NCBI GenBank assembly: GCA_000488855.1
Contig: KI535284.1
Coordinates: forward strand, 1-64,000
Reading direction: 5' to 3'
Length of the DNA: 64,000 nt
Source of the DNA: Eubacterium brachy ATCC 33089
GTDB taxonomy: Bacteria; Bacillota; Clostridia; Peptostreptococcales; Anaerovoracaceae
The first letter of the stretch is position 1. Each line of letters starts with the position of its first letter. The translations under genes were made by a program, and so were the position numbers. The notes under the pieces were generated by a model. It was not told where the DNA came from. It saw nothing but the letters and a program-made list of their open reading frames with translations, and made no database searches. Below are positions 27,371-35,253 of this stretch, one piece after another.

Positions 27371-30300
27371 ATGAGATTGGGAATAGATGTAGGATCTACT
27401 ACTGTTAAAATGGTAGTGATTGATGAAGACAATCAAATTAAATATAAAAAATATGAAAGACATATGTCAAATGTGATGGATAAAGTAAAAGAACTGTTAG
27501 GTGAAGTACACAGTTTGTTCAGAGATGAAGAAGTTCAGGCGGTTATAACAGGTTCGGGAGGATTATCTCTCGCCAAAGTCATGAACGTTTACTTTGAACA
27601 GGAGGTGATATCCTGCAGTGAAGCTATTGAAACGTTAATTCCACAGACAGATGTCGCAATTGAATTAGGTGGAGAAGATGCGAAGATTACCTTCTTTGGA
27701 AACAGCGTAGAGCAACAGATGAACGGAACCTGTGCAGGTGGTACAGGGGCATTTATTGATCAAATGGCTGTTTTGCTGAACACAGATGCGATGGGTTTAA
27801 ATGAAAAGGCAAAAGAATACAGCATAATATATCCTATAGCAGCAAGATGTGGTGTGTTCGCTAAAACCGATATACAGCCACTGATAAATGAAGGAGCGAA
27901 ACTTGAAGACTTATCCGCCTCAATATTTCAGGCAGTGGTGAATCAGACTATAAGCGGATTGGCTTGCGGTCGACAGATTAAAGGGAAAATCGCATTTTTA
28001 GGTGGACCTTTGACATTTCTGTCAGAGTTGAGGAAGAGATTTATAGAAACGTTGAATTTACAGCCAGAAGATGTTGTATTTCCATCTGATGGCCAATTTT
28101 TTGTAGCTATCGGAGCGGCTATACTGGCAAAAAAACAGAAAGCTGTATCGATGGATGATTTGTATAAATCAGTAAATGCAATAACTTCCGACAGCTTATC
28201 CGAAACAACTCACATGGAACCCTTGTTTAAGGATCAAGAAGATTTTGATCGATTTATTCAAAGGCATAATAAGGCGAAAATCAGGAGAAAGAATATAGAT
28301 GCAGTTACAGGTCCTCTGTATTTGGGCATAGATGCGGGATCCACAACAACGAAGGCCGCTGTGATAGATGATGAAAAAAACTTGGTATATGAGTTTTATA
28401 AAGGTAATGAGGGTAATCCGTTGGATGTCGTAAAAAGCATAATAAAGGATGTATACAACAGCATTCCTAAGGGTTCGTACATTGCAAAATCAGGTGTTAC
28501 AGGCTATGGAGAAGGACTGATTAAGACGGCATTTAAAGTGGATATAGGCGAAATAGAAACCATTGCACATTACAAAGGTGCCGAGGAATTTTTACCGGGA
28601 GTAGAGTTCATCCTTGACATAGGCGGTCAAGATATGAAGTGTATGAAAATTAAAGATGGAGCCATATACAATATAATGTTAAATGAGGCTTGTTCTTCAG
28701 GATGTGGCTCATTTATTGAAACGTATGCTAAATCTGTGGATATGAACGCTGTGGAGTTCTCAAAGGAAGCGTTGGAATCTTCAAGTCCCGTGGATCTGGG
28801 AACCAGATGCACCGTGTTTATGAATTCTAAGGTAAAGCAAGCGCAAAAAGAAGGAGCTTCTATCGGTGATATTTCGGCAGGGTTATCATATTCAGTAATA
28901 AAAAATGCTCTGTATAAAGTAATTAAATTGAGAGACCCTGATGAGGCGGGAGATAAAATAGTTGTCCAAGGCGGTACTTTCTTGAATAACGCAGTGTTGA
29001 GAAGCATTGAAAAAGTCATGGGTAAGGAAGTTGTAAGACCTGATATTTCAGGTATAATGGGTGCTTTTGGAGTAGCGTTGATAGCTAGAGAAAACGCGGA
29101 AGAAGGTGATATCTCTACATTGATGAATCCGGATGAATTGGATACATTTGAAGTGAAGGTCGGGCATGGCAGATGCGGTCTTTGTGAAAACAACTGCGTG
29201 TTAACTATAAACAAATTCAAAGACGGTTCGAAATTTATCACAGGCAACAGATGTGAAAAAGGTTCAGGCATACCTATAAAGAATGCGGACATTCCCGATA
29301 TGTATGAATACAAGTATAAGAGAATTTTCGGGTATGAACCGTTAACTATGGAAGAAGCACCTATGGGAGAAATAGGCATACCGAGAGTATTGAATATGTA
29401 TGAAAATTATCCGTTTTGGTTTACGTTTTTTACAAATTTGGGATACAGAGTCGTTTTATCAGATAACTCAAGCAAGGAGATGTATGAAAAGGGTATGGAT
29501 ACCATAGCATCAGATACGGTATGCTATCCTGCAAAACTCGTCCATGGACATATCAAGAACCTTGTATCGAAAGGATTGAAGAAAATTTTCTACCCGAATA
29601 TCAACTATGAGAGAATAGAAGATGAAACAGCTCCAAATCACTACAATTGTCCTGTTGTGGCTACCTATCCGGAGCTTGTAAAGAATAATATGGATGATGT
29701 TTTTGCAGAAAATGATGTTGAATTTATCAGCCCGTTCCTTCCTTATGATGATGACAAGAGATTAGCAAAAATTTTGACGAAGCATTTAAGACATAGAAAA
29801 ATTAGTGCAAAACAGGTGAAAGAAGCCATTGACTTAGGTAGAGTTGAACATTTTAGGGTGAAAGAGGAAATAAGGGCAAAAGGTGAAGAATTTATAGCTT
29901 ATGCCAGAGAAAATAAAAAGAAGGTGGTAGTTTTAAGTGGTAGACCCTATCATCTAGATCCTGAAATAAATCACTCCATGAACAAGGTGATAACTTCATT
30001 TGATATGGTTGTGTTAACAGAGGATTCCGTCTCACATTTGGCAGAGCTTGAAAGACCTATCAGAGTGTTGGATCAATGGATGTATCACTCAAGGCTGTAC
30101 AAGGCGGCGGAATTTGTAGGTAATCAAAATGATATTGAATTGATTCAGTTAAACTCATTTGGATGCGGTTTAGATGCTGTAACGACAGATGAAGTTCAAG
30201 AAATAGCATCACGACATAATAAGCTGTATACGGTACTTAAAATCGATGAAGGAAATAATTTAGGTGCTGCAAAAATTAGAATTAGATCTTTGAAGGCAGC

Positions 30301-31615
30301 TATGTTGGAAAGAGAGAAAAATAATATAGTATTTAAAAAGGCCACAACAAAGTGGGAGAGAGTGGAATTTACGAAGGAAATGAAAAGAGATTACACTATT
30401 CTGATTCCGCAGATGGCACCTCTTCATTTTCAATTCTTCGAAACAGCACTATCCACAGAAGGATATAGAGCTAAAATGCTTCCGGCTGTCAGCGAACATG
30501 CCATAGAAGAAGGCCTGAAATATGTGAATAACGATGCATGCTATCCTACTATAGTCGCTCTTGGACAGATAATAGCACAGTTGAAATCCGGTGAAGAAGA
30601 TCTGGATAAGACAGCTATATTCATGTCTCAAACAGGTGGTGGATGTAGAGCGAGCAATTATATTCCACTTCTGAGAAAAGCTTTGAAAGACCTTAAGATG
30701 GAACATATACCGGTAGTTTCTGTAAATCCCGGTGGAATAGAAAAAAATGAAGGATTTAAATTTACAGCGGGGCTTTTGAAGAGGATGGTCTTTGGGGTTT
30801 TGTATGGAGATTTGCTGATGCATGTTCTGTTTAGAACAAGACCTTACGAGATGGAAAAGGGTGCTGCAGACACTATGTTTGAAAAGTGGTCGGAAACTGC
30901 AAAGGGAAATATCAAAAATGGTAGCATAAGACAGTTCAGAAAAAATATGATTGACATAATAAAAGATTTTGACAAATTGCCTATTGATGATGAAAATAGG
31001 AAACCGCGAGTGGGTGTTGTCGGTGAAATTTTGGTAAAATATCATCCGACAGCCAATAACGATATCGTTGGAATCATCGAAAGAGAAGGTGGAGAAGCCG
31101 TTGTTTTAGATTTAGTTGATTTCTTCTCATATTGCATGTATAGCGAGGAGTTTAATTACAGAGAAATGGGAGGCTCATACAAGTATATGGCGTTGAATAA
31201 TGCGGGAATAGCTATTTTGGAAATGTTGAAAAAGCCGATAAATAAAGCATTGGCGGACAGTAAAAGATTTCATCCGCCGGCAAGCATCAAGGAAACTGCC
31301 AGAAAGGCCGAAACGATTCTATCGCTGGGAAACCAGTGTGGAGAGGGTTGGTTGTTGACCGGAGAAATGGTAGAGCTTTTGGAAAATGGCGTGGACAACA
31401 TAGTATGTTTGCAGCCCTTTGCGTGTTTACCAAATCACGTTACAGGTAAGGGAATGATAAAAGCATTGAAAAAAAATCATCCTATGGCAAATATAGCGGC
31501 AATTGACTATGATCCGGGAGCCAGCACTGTAAATCAGTTGAACAGGATAAAGCTCATGATGGCAACTGCCCATAAAAATCTTGAAAAGAAGAGGAAGCAA
31601 GAGTATAATAGCTAA
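27371..31615 (+). CDS. Large 2-hydroxyacyl-CoA dehydratase activase/dehydratase-like protein
   Basis: A 1,414-residue protein with several domains in one chain. Residues ~1-270 and ~315-580 are two BadF/BadG/BcrA/BcrD-type ATPase modules (GIDVGSTTVKMVVIDED and GIDAGSTTTKAAVIDDE; AGGTGAFIDQMAV and EACSSGCGSFIETYA). Residues ~590-860 match DUF2229 with a GRCGLCENNC and NRCEKGSG cysteine cluster. The rest resembles the HgdB-type dehydratase (CYPTIVALGQII, GGGCRASNY, CGEGWLLTGEM). Activases of this family feed one electron at ATP cost to the dehydratase [4Fe-4S] cluster. The fused long form is found in many anaerobic Firmicutes with an unproven substrate. No separate hgdA/hgdB genes lie nearby. 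Confidence 0.88.
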   Translation: MRLGIDVGSTTVKMVVIDEDNQIKYKKYERHMSNVMDKVKELLGEVHSLFRDEEVQAVITGSGGLSLAKVMNVYFEQEVISCSEAIETLIPQTDVAIELGGEDAKITFFGNSVEQQMNGTCAGGTGAFIDQMAVLLNTDAMGLNEKAKEYSIIYPIAARCGVFAKTDIQPLINEGAKLEDLSASIFQAVVNQTISGLACGRQIKGKIAFLGGPLTFLSELRKRFIETLNLQPEDVVFPSDGQFFVAIGAAILAKKQKAVSMDDLYKSVNAITSDSLSETTHMEPLFKDQEDFDRFIQRHNKAKIRRKNIDAVTGPLYLGIDAGSTTTKAAVIDDEKNLVYEFYKGNEGNPLDVVKSIIKDVYNSIPKGSYIAKSGVTGYGEGLIKTAFKVDIGEIETIAHYKGAEEFLPGVEFILDIGGQDMKCMKIKDGAIYNIMLNEACSSGCGSFIETYAKSVDMNAVEFSKEALESSSPVDLGTRCTVFMNSKVKQAQKEGASIGDISAGLSYSVIKNALYKVIKLRDPDEAGDKIVVQGGTFLNNAVLRSIEKVMGKEVVRPDISGIMGAFGVALIARENAEEGDISTLMNPDELDTFEVKVGHGRCGLCENNCVLTINKFKDGSKFITGNRCEKGSGIPIKNADIPDMYEYKYKRIFGYEPLTMEEAPMGEIGIPRVLNMYENYPFWFTFFTNLGYRVVLSDNSSKEMYEKGMDTIASDTVCYPAKLVHGHIKNLVSKGLKKIFYPNINYERIEDETAPNHYNCPVVATYPELVKNNMDDVFAENDVEFISPFLPYDDDKRLAKILTKHLRHRKISAKQVKEAIDLGRVEHFRVKEEIRAKGEEFIAYARENKKKVVVLSGRPYHLDPEINHSMNKVITSFDMVVLTEDSVSHLAELERPIRVLDQWMYHSRLYKAAEFVGNQNDIELIQLNSFGCGLDAVTTDEVQEIASRHNKLYTVLKIDEGNNLGAAKIRIRSLKAAMLEREKNNIVFKKATTKWERVEFTKEMKRDYTILIPQMAPLHFQFFETALSTEGYRAKMLPAVSEHAIEEGLKYVNNDACYPTIVALGQIIAQLKSGEEDLDKTAIFMSQTGGGCRASNYIPLLRKALKDLKMEHIPVVSVNPGGIEKNEGFKFTAGLLKRMVFGVLYGDLLMHVLFRTRPYEMEKGAADTMFEKWSETAKGNIKNGSIRQFRKNMIDIIKDFDKLPIDDENRKPRVGVVGEILVKYHPTANNDIVGIIEREGGEAVVLDLVDFFSYCMYSEEFNYREMGGSYKYMALNNAGIAILEMLKKPINKALADSKRFHPPASIKETARKAETILSLGNQCGEGWLLTGEMVELLENGVDNIVCLQPFACLPNHVTGKGMIKALKKNHPMANIAAIDYDPGASTVNQLNRIKLMMATAHKNLEKKRKQEYNS

Positions 31616-31656
31616 TGAAAATGAGGTGCGAAAGTTATTAAAGAGGAGGCAATAAC

Positions 31657-32379
31657 GTGGGAAGACATGGAACCATAGCAGGTAGGAAAGAAAAACAGGA
31701 CGCAAAGAGAGCAGCTACGTTTACGAAGCTGGCAAGGGCAATTACCGTTGCAGCCAAAAATGGCGGAGATCCTGAGTATAACGTTTCTCTAAAGCATGCT
31801 ATAGATAAAGCGAAAGCCATAAATATGCCGAGTGATAATATTAAAAGAGCAATAAAGAAAGGAACCGGAGAACTGGCAGGTGAGAACTACGAAACGGGCA
31901 GCTTTGAAGGATATGGACCGGCAGGAGTAGCAGTTATAGTAGATGTTTTAACTGATAATAAGAACAGAACTACGGCAGCTGTTAAGCATGCATTTGATAA
32001 GTTTGGAGGGAATTTAGGTACTCCGGGCTGCGTATCTTATATGTTCTCAAGAAAAGGATTAATAGTTATCGAAAGAACAGAAGAGATAGATGAAGAAAAG
32101 CTTATGGAAACTGCTCTGGAAGCAGGGATGGAGGATCTCATAACATATGATGACAGCTATGAGGTGCTGACAGGCACGGAAGAGTTTGAAGAAGTGAAAC
32201 AAGCTCTTGTATCGGCAGGGTATGAATTCATAGAAGCGGACATCGAATATTTGCCATCTATGGAAGCTGAACCGAAAGATGAGAAAGATATTAAAAACCT
32301 GAGAAAGATGATAGATATGCTGGAAGATAATGATGACGTGCAAAAAGTTTATCATAACAGCAGCGTAGAACTTGGATAA
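31657..32379 (+). CDS. yebC: YebC/PmpR-type transcriptional/translational regulator
   Basis: YebC family, 240 residues, starting with GTG 31657 (GAGGAGG upstream): [20 protein letters not shown], then KAIDKAK...[15 protein letters not shown]. Members were described as transcriptional regulators; recent work implicates them in translation of proline-rich sequences. The first is a DNA-binding-like helical domain and the other two are alpha/beta. Follows the activase gene by 41 bases. Confidence 0.93.
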   Translation: MGRHGTIAGRKEKQDAKRAATFTKLARAITVAAKNGGDPEYNVSLKHAIDKAKAINMPSDNIKRAIKKGTGELAGENYETGSFEGYGPAGVAVIVDVLTDNKNRTTAAVKHAFDKFGGNLGTPGCVSYMFSRKGLIVIERTEEIDEEKLMETALEAGMEDLITYDDSYEVLTGTEEFEEVKQALVSAGYEFIEADIEYLPSMEAEPKDEKDIKNLRKMIDMLEDNDDVQKVYHNSSVELG

Positions 32380-32472
32380 AGCTATTGACTTAGGAAACAA
32401 AAAGTAATAGTATTATAATATAAAAAATAGTAGAGTTTTAATGAATTAAATTAAATTGAACAAAATATAAAA
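32380..32472. other. Intergenic AT-rich leader before 6S RNA
   Basis: AT-rich stretch between yebC and the 6S RNA. A TATAAA (32466-32471) sits just before the proposed 6S start; I cannot find a clean -35 at 16-18 bases. Nothing else is seen. Confidence 0.4.
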
Positions 32473-32648
32473 ATGCCTGCGGTGTACGTTGTGCAATATA
32501 ATTCAACCTACAATATCGTCAAGGTTTCTGGAGTTTAAGAGGATATGTCAAGCCTCCTTTGAGAGGAAGACAGAATGCTTGATGGGGAAACCACCTTTCT
32601 TGAAGTAAGGGCGTGAATTAAGTTGCATGACGGCATTGTGGGTTTTTT
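32473..32648 (+). ncRNA. ssrS: 6S RNA (SsrS)
   Basis: About 175 bases with the Firmicutes 6S pattern: 5' strand CCTGCGGTGTACGTTGTG near 32476, the AACCTAC element near 32504, a GGTTTCTGGAGTTTAAG segment, an inner GCCTCCTTTGAGAGGAAGAC hairpin, GGGGAAACCACC, and the 3' closing strand GGCATTGTGGG with many G-U pairs against the 5' end. A TTTTTT run follows at 32643-32648 as terminator. 6S binds housekeeping RNA polymerase in stationary phase. Recognised from pattern and closing stem; a covariance-model search is the decisive test. Confidence 0.82.
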
Positions 32649-32681
32649 ATGAGGTTACTCTTAATATTAGAGCTATAATCC

Positions 32682-32708
32682 ATCCTTAACTGTTAAACAG
32701 TCAAGGAT
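32682..32708. repeat. Hairpin after 6S RNA
   Basis: ATCCTTAACTG/CAGTCAAGGAT with a 5-base loop and one A-C mismatch. Lies between the 6S RNA and the convergent methyltransferase gene; no U run on either strand. Confidence 0.5.
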
Positions 32709-32732
32709 GATATTTCAGGCTTTACGATAGGG

Positions 32733-32771
32733 TATTGATAAAATGCATATTTTCATTGCATTTTATCAATA
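32733..32771 (-). terminator. Hairpin at the methyltransferase 3' end
   Basis: Perfect 15-bp stem TATTGATAAAATGCA (32733-32747)/TGCATTTTATCAATA (32757-32771). One arm encodes the last residues IDKMQ of the minus-strand gene and the stop codon lies in the loop. No clear U tract follows, so it may act as a convergent transcription barrier or an RNA 3' end rather than a classic terminator. Confidence 0.5.
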
Positions 32772-33931
32772 GTTGGACATATGTGATATTCAGAAATTAT
32801 TTTATCGTAGATTTCTCTGACTTTTTTTCTTTCGGAATAGGTGAAGTGACCTTTCTTTATTCCACGAATAACCACATTTTTTGCAGTGTGCTCAAGACTG
32901 GTGAACTCAAGCATGGAGACCTTGTAGCCGTGTTCTTCCAACTTTAACCCGCGAAGTCCGTTGGTGAGTATTTCCGTAAACTTATCTTTGGAAATTCCAT
33001 ATTTTAAAATCGGATCGAGGATATCATTTTGAATTTGAGAAAACAGTTCATGTTGGCAACAAGGCACGGATAAAATTATTTCACTGTTCCAAGAGACAGC
33101 ATTGATCAATGCGTAGTCTGTAGCTGTATCACAGGCATGAAGTGTTACCACCATATTGCAATTCGTATCATGGTAAGAGGCAATATCTCCGACTTCAAAT
33201 TTCAAATTTTTATAGTTCAAAGCCTCTGCGGTATCATTACAAAATTTTATGACATCTGATTTCAGGTCAAGTCCGATTATATCGACAAAAAGCCCCATCT
33301 TGATATGAAGCATATAATAAATCGCAAAAGTCAAATAAGCTTTTCCACAACCGAAATCTATTATGCGTATAGGTTTATCTACAAAAGAGTCTAAATCCAA
33401 TTCTAAAACGGCGTCCTTCACTATTTCTAAAAATCTGTTGATTTGTCTAAACTTACTGTATTGAGCTTTGAGTACCTTCCCATTTCTGTTCATCACGCCC
33501 AGATGAATTAAAAAATCACAGGGAACACCATTTGGGATTATATAATTTTTATTTTTATCATGAGAAGTATCAATCTTTTGTTTGCTCGGAGGTCTTGTGA
33601 TGAATTTAGGATTTTCAGGATTATTCACCAGAATTTGAATATCGTTTTCCAGAGAAAATACATTTACCTGTTTAAAGTAATCTTCAATTAAAGCTACGAT
33701 TTCATCTATAATCTCAGAAGGTGGAAAATTTTCATGAAAAACTTGATTATTGGAAAAAGTTTCAATTTGAAAAAAATCGTCTTGAAAGTTTTCATCAGAA
33801 AACCCAAAATTTTTATTAGTAATGTATCTCACTGTTGCCTTGGATATTCTCTGTGATTTCTTTCTCGGATTACTCAAGGTTAAAGAAATAAAATTATCAT
33901 TTAATAAAAGCTCTGTTAGTCTCTTTTTCAT
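32753..33931 (-). CDS. SAM-dependent methyltransferase (Methyltransf_32 type)
   Basis: A 392-residue protein. The SAM site is IIDFGCGKAYLTFAIYY near residue 190, followed by IIGLDLKSDVI, VTLHACDTATDYAL and SVPCCQHEL, a set typical of Methyltransf_32, whose characterised members methylate RNA or proteins in eukaryotes; the bacterial role is unknown. The N-terminal ~170 residues are unlike the catalytic fold. On the minus strand, GGAGGTAACT precedes ATG at 33931; the in-frame TTG four codons upstream would include that SD and is rejected. It converges on yebC/6S RNA. Confidence 0.82.
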   Translation of the reverse strand: MKKRLTELLLNDNFISLTLSNPRKKSQRISKATVRYITNKNFGFSDENFQDDFFQIETFSNNQVFHENFPPSEIIDEIVALIEDYFKQVNVFSLENDIQILVNNPENPKFITRPPSKQKIDTSHDKNKNYIIPNGVPCDFLIHLGVMNRNGKVLKAQYSKFRQINRFLEIVKDAVLELDLDSFVDKPIRIIDFGCGKAYLTFAIYYMLHIKMGLFVDIIGLDLKSDVIKFCNDTAEALNYKNLKFEVGDIASYHDTNCNMVVTLHACDTATDYALINAVSWNSEIILSVPCCQHELFSQIQNDILDPILKYGISKDKFTEILTNGLRGLKLEEHGYKVSMLEFTSLEHTAKNVVIRGIKKGHFTYSERKKVREIYDKIISEYHICPTIDKMQ

Positions 33932-33984
33932 AGTTACCTCCAATACAGATAAGTATACAATAAATAGCTTTTTTGCAGTATAAC
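33927..33984 (-). repeat. Leader-region repeat, copy 1
   Basis: Start codon, RBS and 5' leader of the methyltransferase gene; 51 of 58 bases match copy 2 at 35104-35161. Reads GGAGGTAACT then ATG on the minus strand. Confidence 0.75.
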
Positions 33985-34022
33985 ATTATCTATAGAGATT
34001 TCCTTAGATGATTTGCTAAATG

Positions 34023-34063
34023 AAAGCTCTGTAATCTCATTTTATTATAGAGGAGAGCTCTTT
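34023..34063 (-). terminator. Candidate terminator of the DUF4234-DUF2752 unit
   Basis: AAAGCTCT (34023-34030) pairs with AGAGCTCTTT (34054-34063) apart from a small bulge, ~60 bases after the DUF2752 stop on the minus strand. Moderate loop; short U-rich tail. Confidence 0.35.
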
Positions 34064-34122
34064 CCTTTTCTACAAAAACTCTGTAATTATTTTACACTGA
34101 CTAAGGTTATAATGTTCCCCGG

Positions 34123-34521
34123 TCATATAGCTATAATATTTCTTATAATACCGAAAACTATCAATCCTATGCAATAAAATATCAGTAAAAGATTGTTCCA
34201 CGTAGGCATTTTTCTTTTCTTAAAATTTAAAAATTCGCAATATACAACTTCAAATATTATGAGTGGAAGAGTAATAAATATAAATGGATTTGCACAGAAC
34301 GCGTCAAAAAAATTGAAAGCACCTGTATTCACACACATTGAAGTAATTCCACATCCCGGACATTTGTAGCCTGTAATCTGCCTGAATAAACACGGAACGT
34401 ATATTCCCGTAATTTTAAGCCAAATAAAATATACGACTCCTAAGATAAAAAAAGGGGCAATATGCCCAATAAGATGGAATAAAAACCCCTGTTTTTTGTT
34501 TCTGATATTATCTGACTGCAT
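34123..34521 (-). CDS. DUF2752 membrane protein
   Basis: A 132-residue protein with three predicted membrane helices and the DUF2752 signature CLFRQITGYKCPGCGITS (CPGCG, where the two cysteines may bind metal or be redox active). Function unknown. It overlaps the DUF4234 gene by 14 bases and is read from the same minus-strand transcript, so the two membrane proteins probably work together. Confidence 0.8.
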   Translation of the reverse strand: MQSDNIRNKKQGFLFHLIGHIAPFFILGVVYFIWLKITGIYVPCLFRQITGYKCPGCGITSMCVNTGAFNFFDAFCANPFIFITLPLIIFEVVYCEFLNFKKRKMPTWNNLLLIFYCIGLIVFGIIRNIIAI

Positions 34522-34981
34522 TTTTATTAATTATATCCTGCATTATAGCGTAAGATACAATGCCCAAGCCTAAAAAAGTTAATACTATATAAAGAACTCC
34601 CGAATTTCCGTTTGGATTTCCCTTGATTCTATCAATTTTGCCACCGGATTTATACATCCAGTAAAATAAATATATTCCAAAGGTTATAATTGAAAACAAC
34701 AGTACCTTTCCTCCGGATGTGTCATTTCTTTCACCTGCAAGTTCGTTAATATCGTTGTTTAAAACAACAAGCCAGTAAAGACTATATATTCCGCATGTTA
34801 TAACTGAAAAGATTATGCATAACGCAACATTGCGCTGAATAACAGGTCTCATATTACCGTTTCCGTGTGATGTATATTCCGGTTCTCCTGTGGTTCCCTG
34901 TGCATTGCCTTGTTGAGAATTATTATTTTCTCCCATGCTGTTACAATTATTACAATTGTTATAGTTTTGCTGATTTTCCAT
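34508..34981 (-). CDS. DUF4234 membrane protein
   Basis: 157 residues. The N-terminal ~45 are Asn/Gln/Gly-rich and look disordered (repeated NNCNNCN-type stretch). The DUF4234 domain follows: NVALCIIFSVITCGIYSLYW, with the (T)CGIYxLYW motif repeated as TFGIYLFYWMYKSG, and a C-terminal helix. Three to four membrane segments. Function unknown. GGAGAACAAAAA before the ATG is a good RBS. Confidence 0.82.
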   Translation of the reverse strand: MENQQNYNNCNNCNSMGENNNSQQGNAQGTTGEPEYTSHGNGNMRPVIQRNVALCIIFSVITCGIYSLYWLVVLNNDINELAGERNDTSGGKVLLFSIITFGIYLFYWMYKSGGKIDRIKGNPNGNSGVLYIVLTFLGLGIVSYAIMQDIINKNAVR

Positions 34982-35069
34982 TTTTTGTTCTCCTATCTAA
35001 AATTCTCTAAATTAATTCTTCCAGCAACGTTCAACGTATAACATAATAACATAAAATATATCAATTTGT

Positions 35070-35108
35070 CTAGGATTGTCAAACATTTGTGACAATCCTA
35101 GATTTCAT
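35070..35108 (-). promoter_or_regulatory. Mini-ORF and hairpin in the DUF4234 leader
   Basis: On the minus strand the copy-2 leader places GGAGATAACT and ATG at 35108-35106, giving the 9-codon peptide MKSRIVTNV before a stop. The coding bases form one arm of a perfect 12-bp hairpin, CTAGGATTGTCA (35070-35081)/TGACAATCCTAG (35090-35101). It could be an attenuator or simply decayed coding sequence. Confidence 0.4.
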
Positions 35109-35161
35109 AGTTATCTCCGATACAGATATGTATACCATAAATAGCTTTTTTGTGGTATAAT
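35104..35161 (-). repeat. Leader-region repeat, copy 2
   Basis: Same 58-base segment as 33927-33984 (7 differences), ending at a start codon with GGAGATAACT, but here followed by a hairpin and stop instead of the methyltransferase coding sequence. Confidence 0.75.
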
Positions 35162-35253
35162 AACATAGTTAAACTGTGTAGAATATAGAAGTTGTGTAAA
35201 ATTATAAAAATAGTAAAATACAAGAAAATATTAAGAAGGAAATTTTGAAATAT

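Noticed and set aside
28627-29379. 250-codon open frame on the minus strand inside the activase gene
   Set aside because: It lies fully opposite a strongly conserved gene, has no RBS, and is rich in Ser/Pro/Phe as expected from antisense reading. Same for long antisense frames at 1424-1960, 10086-10574 and 30449-31045.
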